A stretch of 64,000 bases of DNA from Clostridia bacterium (GTDB taxonomy: Bacteria; Bacillota; Clostridia; Christensenellales; Aristaeellaceae). The stretch lies in assembly GCA_017527065.1 (NCBI GenBank), contig JAFXQO010000062.1, positions 62,001 through 126,000 of the forward strand. The letters run 5' to 3'. A model generated the notes under the pieces. It saw only the letters and a program-made list of their open reading frames with translations, had not been told where the DNA came from and did not search any database. Shown one piece after another: positions 7,799-15,643 of the stretch; position 1 is the stretch's first letter, and every line of letters starts with the position of its first letter. Position numbers and translations under genes: made by a program.

Positions 7799-9196
7799 CT
7801 AAACCACCTTGCCCGGATTGAGGATCCCGTTCGGATCGAAGGCCGCCTTGACGCCCCGCATCAGCCGCAGCTGTTCTTCCCCCAGGCTCTCCCGGAGAAA
7901 GCCGCGCTTGGCGTGGCCCACGCCGTGCTCGCCGCTGATCTGGCCGTCCAGCGCCCGCGCCGCGGCATAGAGCCGCTCCATCACGTCCGCCACGGCCCGC
8001 TTCCACGTCGCCTCGTCCGTCTCTCCCCGGCAGGCGTACACGTGCAGGTTGCCGTCGCCCGCGTGACCGAAGGAAAGGATGCGCACGCCCGTTTCCCGGC
8101 TGATTGCCACCACCCGGCGCAGGTAATCCGGAATCGCGTCCCGCGGCACCACCACGTCGCATTCGTCCATGGCGCTGGTCGAGCTCTTGATGGCCTCCAG
8201 GAACGCGCCGCGGGCGTTCCAAATGCTCTCCTTGCGCTCGTCCGTATCCGCCAGCAGCACGTCCTTCGCCCCGGCGTCCAGCGCCAGGTCGGTGAGCGCG
8301 TCAACGGCGGGCTGCAGCGCCTCCGGGCTCGGCCCGTCCAGCCGCACGAGCAGGTAAGCGTCCGCGCTGCTGTCCGGGAACTGCTTGCCCAGGTATTCCT
8401 CCGCGCAGGCGATGACCTCCCGCTCCATGAATTCCACCGCCGTGGGATCGCATCCGCAGGCGAGCACCCGCGGCACCGCGCCGATGCAGGCGTCCATGTC
8501 GTCGAAGGGGATCAGCAGCGAGAGGTTCGCCTTCGGCTCGGGCACCAGCTTGACCGTCAGCCGCGTGAGGAAGCCCAGCGTGCCCTCGGAGCCGATCATC
8601 AGGTCGATGAGGCTGTAGCCGGAGGAGGTCTTCACCGTCTTGCCGCCCAGCTCGATGAGGCTGCCGTCCGCCAGCGCCACCTGCATGCCCAGTATGTAGT
8701 CCCGCGTCACGCCGTAGCGCACGGCCCGCATGCCGCCCGCGTTGGTCATGGCGTTGCCGCCCATGGTGGCGGTCTTCTCGCCGGGGTCCGGCGGATAGAA
8801 CAGGCCCGTGCCCTCCAGGTATTTGGGAAACTCCATCAGCAGCACGCCCGGCTCCACGGTGGCGGTCATGTTCCGGGTATCCACCTCTAGCACCTTTTTC
8901 ATCTTCTCCGTGCTCAGCACCACGCCGCCGAACAGCGCGGCGCAGCCGCCGCACAGGCCGGTGCCCGCGCCGCGGGGCGTCACGGGAATGCGGCGCTCGT
9001 TGCAATAGGCCAGAACCCGGCTGATCTCCTCCGCCGTGAGCGCCTGCAGCACCGCCTCGGGCATGAAGTGGCCGTATTCGGTCATTTCGTCGTGGTCGTA
9101 GTCGGTGGAGATGGCCTCCCCGGCAAACACGCGGCCGGGCATCAGGGCGCGGAAGAACGCCAGATCCGCCTCGGTCACCCTGTTGAATCCGCTCAT
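7799..9196 (-). CDS. lctD: FAD-binding lactate/2-hydroxyacid dehydrogenase (GlcD/LctD-like)
   Basis: 465 residues. The N-terminal FAD_binding_4 (PCMH-type) domain includes PVTPRGAGTGLCGGC and GEKTATMGGNAMTNAGG. The C-terminal FAD-linked oxidase domain includes FGHAGDGNLHVY and ISGEHGVGHAK, with the usual His residues. It sits downstream of etfA and overlaps it by 4 bp. That order (EtfB, EtfA, dehydrogenase) matches the electron-confurcating lactate dehydrogenase LctBCD of Acetobacterium woodii, which drives NAD+-dependent lactate oxidation with reduced ferredoxin. Another 2-hydroxyacid such as glycolate is possible. The start at 9196 is set by MSGFNR and the ribosome site upstream. Confidence 0.85.
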   Translation of the reverse strand: MSGFNRVTEADLAFFRALMPGRVFAGEAISTDYDHDEMTEYGHFMPEAVLQALTAEEISRVLAYCNERRIPVTPRGAGTGLCGGCAALFGGVVLSTEKMKKVLEVDTRNMTATVEPGVLLMEFPKYLEGTGLFYPPDPGEKTATMGGNAMTNAGGMRAVRYGVTRDYILGMQVALADGSLIELGGKTVKTSSGYSLIDLMIGSEGTLGFLTRLTVKLVPEPKANLSLLIPFDDMDACIGAVPRVLACGCDPTAVEFMEREVIACAEEYLGKQFPDSSADAYLLVRLDGPSPEALQPAVDALTDLALDAGAKDVLLADTDERKESIWNARGAFLEAIKSSTSAMDECDVVVPRDAIPDYLRRVVAISRETGVRILSFGHAGDGNLHVYACRGETDEATWKRAVADVMERLYAAARALDGQISGEHGVGHAKRGFLRESLGEEQLRLMRGVKAAFDPNGILNPGKVV

Positions 9197-10380
9197 GCCT
9201 GCGCCTCCTTCAGCTTTTCGATCAGTTCCGGCACCACCTGGTAGAGATCGTCCACAATGGCCACGTGGGCCACGTCGAATATGGGCGCGGCCCGGTCGCT
9301 GTTGATGGCCACGATGCGCTCGCTGTCCTTCATGCAGGAGGCGAACTGAATGGCCCCGCTCACGCCGCAGGTGATGATGAGTTTCGGCCGCACGGTGCGT
9401 CCGCTCAGGCCGATCTGGCGCTCGTTCGTGGCCCAGCCCTTTTCCACCAGCGGCCGGCTGACGGCCCAGTCGCCCCCCAGCAGCGAGGCCAGCTCGCGGA
9501 TCATGTCCAAATCGCCCTCCTTGCGCAGGCCGCGCCCGCCCACCACCAGGATCTCGGCGTCCGAAATGCTCTTTTTCGGCGGCACGGGCGTGACGCTGAC
9601 ACAGCGGGCCTTGCTCTCGCCCACCGCCTTGGGCAGCTTGCGGGGCAGGATCACGCCCGAGGCTTCCTCCCTCCGCACAGGCGAATCCATCACCTTGTAG
9701 CGCACGGTGGCGAACTGGGGCCGCGTGTTGGCGGTCACGATCTGCGCCATGATGTTGCCGCCGAAGGCGGGGCGAATCTGCACCAGGTCGGTGTTTTCTC
9801 GCAGTTCCAGCCGGGTGCAGTCCGCCGTGAGGCCGGTGCGGAAGCGGGTGGACAGCCGCGGCGCGAGACTGCGCCCCAAAGACGTCGCGCCCACCAGCAC
9901 CACGCTGGGCTTCACCTGGCGGATGTAGTCCTCCACACAGGCGGCGAAGGCGTCCGCCCGGAAATAGGCCAGCGCCGGATCGTCGTATACGGCGATCTCG
10001 TCCACGCCGTAATGCCGCAGCTCCTCGGCATAGCGGCCCACATTGCAGCCCACCAGCACCGCCCGAACCTTGAATCCCAGAGGCGCGGCCAGCTCGCGGG
10101 CCTTGCCGGCCAGCTCCAGGCACACCGGGTGCAGCCGCCCGCCGCTGACCTCGGCGAACACGAGGATATCCTTCCACTGGCTCTTGTCCACTTCGGCCGA
10201 ACGGGTCTCCAGCTTCACGATGGCCTGCTGCGGACAGGCCTTGACGCAGAGCCCGCACACCCGGCAGGCCGCGTTCATCTCGGGCCGGCCGCGGACCATG
10301 TCGATGGCCCCGAAGGGACAGGCGGCCCGGCACTGACCGCAGCCGGTGCATTTGCGTTCCAAAACGGCAATCTTTGCCAT
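9193..10380 (-). CDS. etfA: Electron transfer flavoprotein alpha subunit with N-terminal ferredoxin domain
   Basis: 395 residues. Residues 8-60 contain two [4Fe-4S] motifs (CTGCGQCRAACP and CRVCGLCVKACP). The ETF alpha/beta domain and the C-terminal FAD-binding ETF alpha domain follow, with VGGRGLRKEGD and SGAIQF in the dinucleotide region. The extra ferredoxin domain is typical of EtfA from confurcating lactate dehydrogenase and related complexes (LctC type), where it passes electrons from ferredoxin. The gene lies 13 bp downstream of etfB and overlaps the dehydrogenase gene by 4 bp. The ribosome site GAGGAGG precedes ATG 10380. Confidence 0.92.
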   Translation of the reverse strand: MAKIAVLERKCTGCGQCRAACPFGAIDMVRGRPEMNAACRVCGLCVKACPQQAIVKLETRSAEVDKSQWKDILVFAEVSGGRLHPVCLELAGKARELAAPLGFKVRAVLVGCNVGRYAEELRHYGVDEIAVYDDPALAYFRADAFAACVEDYIRQVKPSVVLVGATSLGRSLAPRLSTRFRTGLTADCTRLELRENTDLVQIRPAFGGNIMAQIVTANTRPQFATVRYKVMDSPVRREEASGVILPRKLPKAVGESKARCVSVTPVPPKKSISDAEILVVGGRGLRKEGDLDMIRELASLLGGDWAVSRPLVEKGWATNERQIGLSGRTVRPKLIITCGVSGAIQFASCMKDSERIVAINSDRAAPIFDVAHVAIVDDLYQVVPELIEKLKEAQA

Positions 10381-10393
10381 GCTCGCAGCCTCC

Positions 10394-11173
10394 TCAAATG
10401 AACTTCTGCTTCTTCAGCAGGGCCATGAGCCGCCCGGCGTTGCCGCCCGCGTCCCACACCTCGTGCTCGACGTCGTTTTCCGGCGGGAAGATGCGCTCCA
10501 CCTGCGTGGCGCTCCCGGCCAGGCCGTAATGGGATTCGTCCTGATCGGGAAAGGCGTCGAGGCCCAGCATGTGAACGGGCTTGTCGCCGATTTCGCGGCG
10601 GGTCTTCAGGCTGGGAAGCCGGGGCGAGCAGATGTCCTTTTCCACGGTGACCAGGCAGGGAAAGGGCATGTGCACCGTCTCGATCACATCCTGCAGCTGC
10701 TGCTCCGCGTCCACGCCGTCGCCGCGCACGGTGAGCTTGGACACCCACGCCGCATGCGGGATATTCAGGTATTCCGCAACGGCCGGGCCCACCTGGGCGG
10801 TGTCGCCGTCGGTGGTCTGCCTGCCGCAGAGGATCAGGTCGAAATCGCCCACGCTGCGGATGGCCTGGGACAGCGTGTAACCCGTGGCCAGCACGTCCGC
10901 GCCGCCCAGCCGCCGGTCGGAGAACACGTAGCCCTCGTCCGCGCCCATCATGTATGCTTCCCGCACCACCGCTTCGGCCTGCGGCGGCCCCATGGTGCCC
11001 ACGGTCACCTTGCCGCCGTGGGCCTCCCTCAGCCGCAGCGCCGTTTCCAGCGCGTACAGGTCGTAGGGATTCATCTTGCTGGCCACGCCCCCGCGCTTCA
11101 AAACGCCGGTGGTCTCGTCCACCTGAACCTTGTTGGTCGCGGGCACCTGCTTGACGCACACGAATATATTCAT
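10394..11173 (-). CDS. etfB: Electron transfer flavoprotein beta subunit
   Basis: 259 residues. The start MNIFVCVKQVPATNKVQVD and the middle motif LCGRQTTDGDTAQVGP are ETF beta signatures. In bifurcating ETFs the beta subunit holds the second FAD that splits electrons between NAD+ and ferredoxin. This is the first gene of the etfB-etfA-lctD operon. A TTTACA-17-TATAAT promoter lies about 70-95 bp upstream. An AAAGGTG ribosome site precedes the ATG at 11173. Confidence 0.93.
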   Translation of the reverse strand: MNIFVCVKQVPATNKVQVDETTGVLKRGGVASKMNPYDLYALETALRLREAHGGKVTVGTMGPPQAEAVVREAYMMGADEGYVFSDRRLGGADVLATGYTLSQAIRSVGDFDLILCGRQTTDGDTAQVGPAVAEYLNIPHAAWVSKLTVRGDGVDAEQQLQDVIETVHMPFPCLVTVEKDICSPRLPSLKTRREIGDKPVHMLGLDAFPDQDESHYGLAGSATQVERIFPPENDVEHEVWDAGGNAGRLMALLKKQKFI

Positions 11174-11240
11174 CTCAGTTCATCACCTTTTCATCCCGCG
11201 GAGAAAGGCCGATCCGCCCCGCCCCGCCGTCCTTTTCCTG

Positions 11241-11269
11241 ATTATACCAAATCGCAAATTCCTTGTAAA
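11241..11269 (-). promoter_or_regulatory. Promoter of the etfB-etfA-lctD operon
   Basis: On the minus strand: TTTACA (11269-11264), 17-bp spacer, perfect TATAAT (11246-11241). It is divergent from the PHP-gene promoter about 30 bp away. Confidence 0.7.
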
Positions 11270-11299
11270 TCATTACTTTCATGAAAGGCCGGAAACCGA

Positions 11300-11328
11300 T
11301 TGATGCGGCGCCCGGTTTTTGTTATAAT
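11300..11328 (+). promoter_or_regulatory. Promoter of the PHP-domain gene
   Basis: TTGATG (11300-11305), 17-bp spacer, perfect TATAAT (11323-11328). Confidence 0.7.
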
Positions 11329-11370
11329 ACTCCGTGGGAAAATGGCTTTATAAGGAGCGTTGCCGATACC

Positions 11371-12177
11371 ATGAGCACAGCGTATGTTTACGAGACCCAC
11401 ATGCACACCTGCCAGGCCAGCGCCTGCGGCAAGTCGCCCGGGCGGGATTACATCCAGAAATACATCGACGCGGGCTACGCCGGCATCATGATCACCGACC
11501 ACTTTTTCCGGGGCAACTGCGGCGTCGACCGGCGCCTGCCCTGGCGCGAGTTCGTCAACCGCTTCTGCGCCGGCTATGAAGACGCCCTGAACGAGGGCGA
11601 AAAGCGGGGCTTTCCCGTGTCTTTCGGCTGGGAGGAGAACTTCGACGGCGACGAATACCTGATCTACGGCCTTGACAAGGCCTGGATGATCGCCCATCCG
11701 GACATGCCGGAATGGACGCGCAAGCAGCAGTACGACATCGTTCGGGCGGCGGGCGGCTGCGTGGTGCAGGCGCATCCCTTCCGGGCCAGGAGCTACAACC
11801 ACACCATCTACCTGGCCCACGCGCTCTGCGACGCCGTGGAAATCTACAACGCCGGCAACGAACCCAAATGGAACAGCCTGGCGGCGCGCTACGCCGCGGT
11901 CGTCGGCCTGCCCGTCACGGCGGGATCGGACAACCACTGCGCCGACACCATGCGCCCGGAGAAAACGGCGGGCGTCGCTTTCGACAGGCCGCTGGACAGC
12001 GTCCGCGACTACGTGGCCGCCATCCTGGAGCGCAGGCCCTTCGGCCTGTGCCTGCCCGGCCCGGCGGAGGAATGGACGGAGGACATGACGCCCGACCTCC
12101 CCTGCCGCTGGCTGGACGAAGCCGGCCGCGATTCCGGCCTGGACGTCATGGATATGCTGCGCCCAAAAAGAGCATAA
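11371..12177 (+). CDS. PHP-domain metal-dependent phosphoesterase
   Basis: 268 residues, cytoplasmic. PHP metal-site motifs appear in order: ETHMHT near residue 6, MITDHFF at about 45, EENFDGDEY at about 90, AHPFRA at about 135 and GSDNHC at about 190. Family members are metal-dependent phosphoesterases acting on small phosphorylated substrates such as nucleotides. The start at 11371 follows an AAGGAG site 13 bp upstream, a rather long spacing. The gene has its own promoter, diverges from the lactate dehydrogenase operon and ends at a bidirectional terminator. The substrate is not evident. Confidence 0.8.
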   Translation: MSTAYVYETHMHTCQASACGKSPGRDYIQKYIDAGYAGIMITDHFFRGNCGVDRRLPWREFVNRFCAGYEDALNEGEKRGFPVSFGWEENFDGDEYLIYGLDKAWMIAHPDMPEWTRKQQYDIVRAAGGCVVQAHPFRARSYNHTIYLAHALCDAVEIYNAGNEPKWNSLAARYAAVVGLPVTAGSDNHCADTMRPEKTAGVAFDRPLDSVRDYVAAILERRPFGLCLPGPAEEWTEDMTPDLPCRWLDEAGRDSGLDVMDMLRPKRA

Positions 12178-12216
12178 AAAAACGAGGCGGCGGTAAGATC
12201 GTCGCCTCGCGTTTTG
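12175..12216. terminator. Bidirectional terminator between PHP and secreted-protein genes
   Basis: 10-bp stem CGAGGCGGCG / CGTCGCCTCG (one G-T pair; 12183-12192 and 12200-12209), with GTTTTG to the right and an A-run to the left that reads as a U-tract on the minus strand. Confidence 0.75.
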
Positions 12217-13068
12217 TCAGTCCCACCAGTACAGGCCGTAGACGCGGTCGATGTGATTGCCCGTCACGTCCGCGTCGTACACGCCTGAAAGGCTCATGTA
12301 ATAGGGGTCGCGGGCCATCAGGCGTCCGATCCATTCCAGCGCGGTGTCGCCCGGCTCGCAGCCGTCCAGATTTTCCGGATGAACCAGCTCGGTGTCCGCG
12401 TCCAGTATCAGTTCCTCCGGTACGCCTTCCTCGCTGAAGGGCGCGAAGGCGTAGCCGCCCTCGATCTTGCGGACCGCGCCGCCATGGATCGTAAACAGGC
12501 AGTTGCCCTCGCTCCAGCCGCCCTCCGGCTCGACGAGCACGAACCAGCGGTCGAACAGCGCGTCGTAAAAGCGTTCCCAGCCGACCCAGGTGATGGCGAT
12601 TCCGGCCACGCCGCCCTCGCCGACGCCGGATTCCATCCGGACGATCAGCTCGGGGATGAACCGATTCTCGTCGTACTCGAGCGTTTCGATCGACGCCGGA
12701 CCCATGCCGTTCCAGGTCGTGGACGGCAGGCCGTCGACGGTCTCAAAGAGCGTCGCGTAGTCCTCATCGACGATGAGCACATCCTGATACCAGCCGGCGC
12801 TGTCCTCGTATTCGCTGTACCAGACGCCCTGGAGGGCGTATAACGTCACCGTGTCGTAAGGATATTGATCCAGGGGATCCTCCGGCGCTTCATCCTCCCA
12901 CGCGTCCGCATCGGACAGCGGAGGCAGGAAGTCCGGGTCGGGCATGGCCTGTTCCGTATACGCGCTGGCGAAGGCGTCGTAGGCTTCCGTCTGCCACGCC
13001 AGCGCCGGTGTTCCGGCAAGCAGCAGCGCGAAAGCCAGGGCCATCGCGGCGAAGCGTGCTTTCTTCAT
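12217..13068 (-). CDS. Secreted protein of unknown function
   Basis: 283 residues. The signal peptide MKKARFAAMALAFALLLAG ends at PALA-WQ (signal peptidase I). The mature protein is very acidic and rich in Trp, Tyr, Asp and Glu; two TLYALQGVWYSEYED-like segments suggest a beta-rich lipocalin or sandwich fold. No cysteine pattern or catalytic motif stands out. The chosen ATG 13068 has GGGGTGATT upstream and gives a canonical signal peptide; an upstream start would add eight residues. It ends at a bidirectional terminator and lies 13 bp downstream of the GH51 gene, so it may be co-transcribed with it. I do not recognise the family. Confidence 0.75.
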   Translation of the reverse strand: MKKARFAAMALAFALLLAGTPALAWQTEAYDAFASAYTEQAMPDPDFLPPLSDADAWEDEAPEDPLDQYPYDTVTLYALQGVWYSEYEDSAGWYQDVLIVDEDYATLFETVDGLPSTTWNGMGPASIETLEYDENRFIPELIVRMESGVGEGGVAGIAITWVGWERFYDALFDRWFVLVEPEGGWSEGNCLFTIHGGAVRKIEGGYAFAPFSEEGVPEELILDADTELVHPENLDGCEPGDTALEWIGRLMARDPYYMSLSGVYDADVTGNHIDRVYGLYWWD

Positions 13069-13081
13069 CGCAATCACCCCA

Positions 13082-14680
13082 TCACTTTTCAAAGCACAGC
13101 ACGTTCCAGGAGGCCTTCTTCAGGCACGCCGTGACGACGCCGCCCTCGCAGCGGGTGTCCCCGTTGCGCTGGGGCAGGATCGTGTCCGGATGCTCCCATG
13201 TGTTGGCGTCTTCCGGCGCGGCGGACATCTCGATGTGCTCCGCCAGGTGCCAGCCCTCGAAGCCGCGCGCGTCCAGGGTGAGCTCCTGGCTGTCGTTCAG
13301 GTCGGCGTTGATCACGAACACCGTCAGCTTGCCCTCTTCCTCGTTCAGCGCCGCGGCCGCCTGAATGGTGTCCACGCCTTCAAACCCGCCGTACTGGTTC
13401 ATGTCGTCGATGGCGTAGCCGGGCACATCGTAGCGGGCGCAGGAAACCTCGCAGCGCATCGAAACGCCCTTCGCCCAGTTGATCATCTGCGTGAAGGGAT
13501 AGTGCGCCGCGCCCTTCCAGGCGTGCTCGCGATCCGTGCGGCAGAGGTTGTCCAATCCGCCGGTGGCGCAGCCGATCTTCAGCCGGTCCGCGTGGCGGAG
13601 CATCACCAGCATGGTGCTGGCGGTGCCCAGCGTGGTGAGCATCTCGTTGGCGAAGGGCCGGCGGCGGCGCGTGGACCAGTCGTCCGGATCGTGGCGCACA
13701 TAGGCCTTGTTCGGATCGAATTTATAGAACATTTCAGCGCCCTGACGGCCGCCCAGGCCCAGATGCGCCTCGCCCCTCGGCCGGAACATGCTGCCGTATT
13801 CGTCCAGCGAGAGCATCATGGTCTTTTTGGTGCGCAGCTTGGTGCGCAGGAAGTCGCACAGGGCGATCTCCGTGCGGATGTACTGCTCGAACGCCTGATA
13901 GCCCGCCAGCAGCGCCTCGGGCATCTCGGGCGGCGCAGAATGGTAGTGGTGCAGGGAGATGTAGTCCACCGTGTCGTAGCACTGCTCGAGCACCTGCAGA
14001 TCCCAGTCCGGGTAATGGGTCAGGAAGGGAGAGGACGAAACGCAGGCGATGGTCTCGATGCGCGGGTCGATCCACTTCATGGCCTTCGAGGTCTCGTGGG
14101 CCAGGATGCCGTAGCCCCGGGGATCCTTCTCCCAGGAGGATACCTGCCACGGGCCGTCCATCTCGTTGCCCAGGCACCAGGTCTTCACGTTGTAGGGCGC
14201 GGCGTGGCCATTCTGCCTGCGCAGGTCGGACCACCAGGTGCCGCCCTCGAAATTGCTGTATTCCACGCAGTCCATGGCGTCCTGCAGCGTGCCCGTGCCC
14301 AGATTCACGGTGTAGATGGGCGCGGCCCCGGCCTTCTCCGCCCACTGGAGGTACTCGTCGTGGCCCACGTCGTTGGGGATGAACTGTCCCCAGGCCGGGT
14401 CGAGGCGCACCTTCCGCTGGGCCGCCGGACCGATGGAATCCTTCCACTGCCAGCCGGACACGAAATTGCCGCCCGGCAGCCGCACGCAGGGCAGGCCGGT
14501 CTCCCGCAGCGCCTGGTAGAAATCCTTGCGCAGGCCCTTCTCGTCGGCTGCGGGGTGCTTCGGGTTATACATGCTGCCGTTCACCATGGAGCCGATGGGC
14601 TCCAGGAACGCGCCGAACAGCCTGGGTGAGATCTCGCCGATCCTGTAATCCGGATGGATGGTCATCTTTGCCCGGTTCAT
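13082..14680 (-). CDS. Alpha-L-arabinofuranosidase, glycoside hydrolase family 51
   Basis: 532 residues, no signal peptide, so intracellular like most GH51 enzymes. The N-terminal TIM barrel carries the acid/base Glu173 (CLGNEMDG) and the probable nucleophile Glu294 (SLDEYGSM), both at the positions expected for the family. A C-terminal beta-sandwich follows. It removes terminal alpha-L-arabinofuranosyl groups from arabinan or arabinoxylan oligosaccharides after uptake. ATG 14680 has GGAGGAAAGG upstream and a TTGCTT-17-TATAAT promoter. It fits with the GH127 beta-L-arabinofuranosidase about 5 kb away. Confidence 0.93.
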   Translation of the reverse strand: MNRAKMTIHPDYRIGEISPRLFGAFLEPIGSMVNGSMYNPKHPAADEKGLRKDFYQALRETGLPCVRLPGGNFVSGWQWKDSIGPAAQRKVRLDPAWGQFIPNDVGHDEYLQWAEKAGAAPIYTVNLGTGTLQDAMDCVEYSNFEGGTWWSDLRRQNGHAAPYNVKTWCLGNEMDGPWQVSSWEKDPRGYGILAHETSKAMKWIDPRIETIACVSSSPFLTHYPDWDLQVLEQCYDTVDYISLHHYHSAPPEMPEALLAGYQAFEQYIRTEIALCDFLRTKLRTKKTMMLSLDEYGSMFRPRGEAHLGLGGRQGAEMFYKFDPNKAYVRHDPDDWSTRRRRPFANEMLTTLGTASTMLVMLRHADRLKIGCATGGLDNLCRTDREHAWKGAAHYPFTQMINWAKGVSMRCEVSCARYDVPGYAIDDMNQYGGFEGVDTIQAAAALNEEEGKLTVFVINADLNDSQELTLDARGFEGWHLAEHIEMSAAPEDANTWEHPDTILPQRNGDTRCEGGVVTACLKKASWNVLCFEK

Positions 14681-14747
14681 AATCCTTTCCTCCTTTTCCC
14701 TCGTGACGGGCCGTGAATATACCTCTTCTTTACCCATTCTCAATGCG

Positions 14748-14776
14748 ATTATATCATTTCCCTCCGGCAAAAGCAA
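14748..14776 (-). promoter_or_regulatory. Promoter of the GH51 gene
   Basis: On the minus strand: TTGCTT (14776-14771), 17-bp spacer, perfect TATAAT (14753-14748). Confidence 0.65.
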
Positions 14777-14803
14777 TGCCCATCTTCCCGGCGGGCCGAT
14801 ATT

Positions 14804-15643
14804 TCACACCACATACGCCCGCGACGCGCCCAGCTCCCGCGCCATCAAAGCGTACTTTTCGGCATAGTCCGCTTCCGTCTCGTATTCGCCGAGCATCCCG
14901 CGATAGGCTTCGCGCACCCCGTAGGGGCGATAGCGGATGATCTTGTAGTCGCACGCGCCGCCGACGCGGCGGGCCGTATAGCGCACCGTTTCCTCATTCT
15001 CCGCATCGCGGCCGGGGAAAATCACCGTGCGCGCTTCCTGCAGCTTGCCCGCGCGCAGCAGGTAATCGAGGTTCTTGAGCGGCATCTCCGGCCCCCGGCC
15101 CGTCAGGCGGCGGCACCAGGCGGGCTCCACGGCCTTCACATCCAGCATCACGCCGTCGCATACCGCCAGCACGCGGGGGTCTTTTTCAAAGTCGAAGGAG
15201 CCGTTCGAGTCGATGAGGCAGGTCTTGCCCAGCTTTTTTACCTCGCCGAACAGCTCGATCAGGAACTCGTTTTGCAGGGTGCACTCGCCGCCCGAGGTGG
15301 TGACGCCGTCGATGTACGGCGCGCTTCTCTTCACCTCCCGCAGCACCTCCTCCACTGTCATCCAGCGCACCTTGGGCGAAGCGCCGTGGGGGCAGGTTCT
15401 GATGCAGGCGTCGCACTGGACGCAGGCTTTGCTGTCCCAGAGCGCCCGGCCCTCCCCCAGGCTCAGCGCCCCGGCCGGGCATCCCGCCACGCAATCGCCG
15501 CAGCCCACGCACAGGTTGATGGTCTCCGGGTTGTGGCAGAAGAGGCAGTTGAAGGGGCAGCCCTGAAAGAAAATGGACGTCCGGTTGCCCGGACCGTCCA
15601 CGTTGGAAAAGGGAATGATCTTATTGACAGGCGCAGTCTTCAT
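14804..15643 (-). CDS. yjjW: YjjW family glycyl-radical-enzyme activase
   Basis: 279 residues. The radical SAM motif CxxxxxxCLFCHN lies near residue 29. An inserted pair of ferredoxin-like Cys clusters follows (CVGCGDCVAGCP and CVQCDACIRTCP), then the SAM-binding TTSGGE. Such activases use SAM and reduced iron-sulfur clusters to abstract hydrogen from the Gly of their partner enzyme. The gene overlaps the YjjI gene by 23 bp, and its ribosome site (GGAGG) lies inside the end of yjjI, so the pair is translated together. Confidence 0.9.
   Translation of the reverse strand: MKTAPVNKIIPFSNVDGPGNRTSIFFQGCPFNCLFCHNPETINLCVGCGDCVAGCPAGALSLGEGRALWDSKACVQCDACIRTCPHGASPKVRWMTVEEVLREVKRSAPYIDGVTTSGGECTLQNEFLIELFGEVKKLGKTCLIDSNGSFDFEKDPRVLAVCDGVMLDVKAVEPAWCRRLTGRGPEMPLKNLDYLLRAGKLQEARTVIFPGRDAENEETVRYTARRVGGACDYKIIRYRPYGVREAYRGMLGEYETEADYAEKYALMARELGASRAYVV

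Noticed and set aside
7799..10351. 850-residue open frame on the minus strand
   Set aside because: Only its C-terminal part (from 9196) is the GlcD-like gene; the N-terminal part is an out-of-frame shadow of etfA with Gly/Arg-rich translation.
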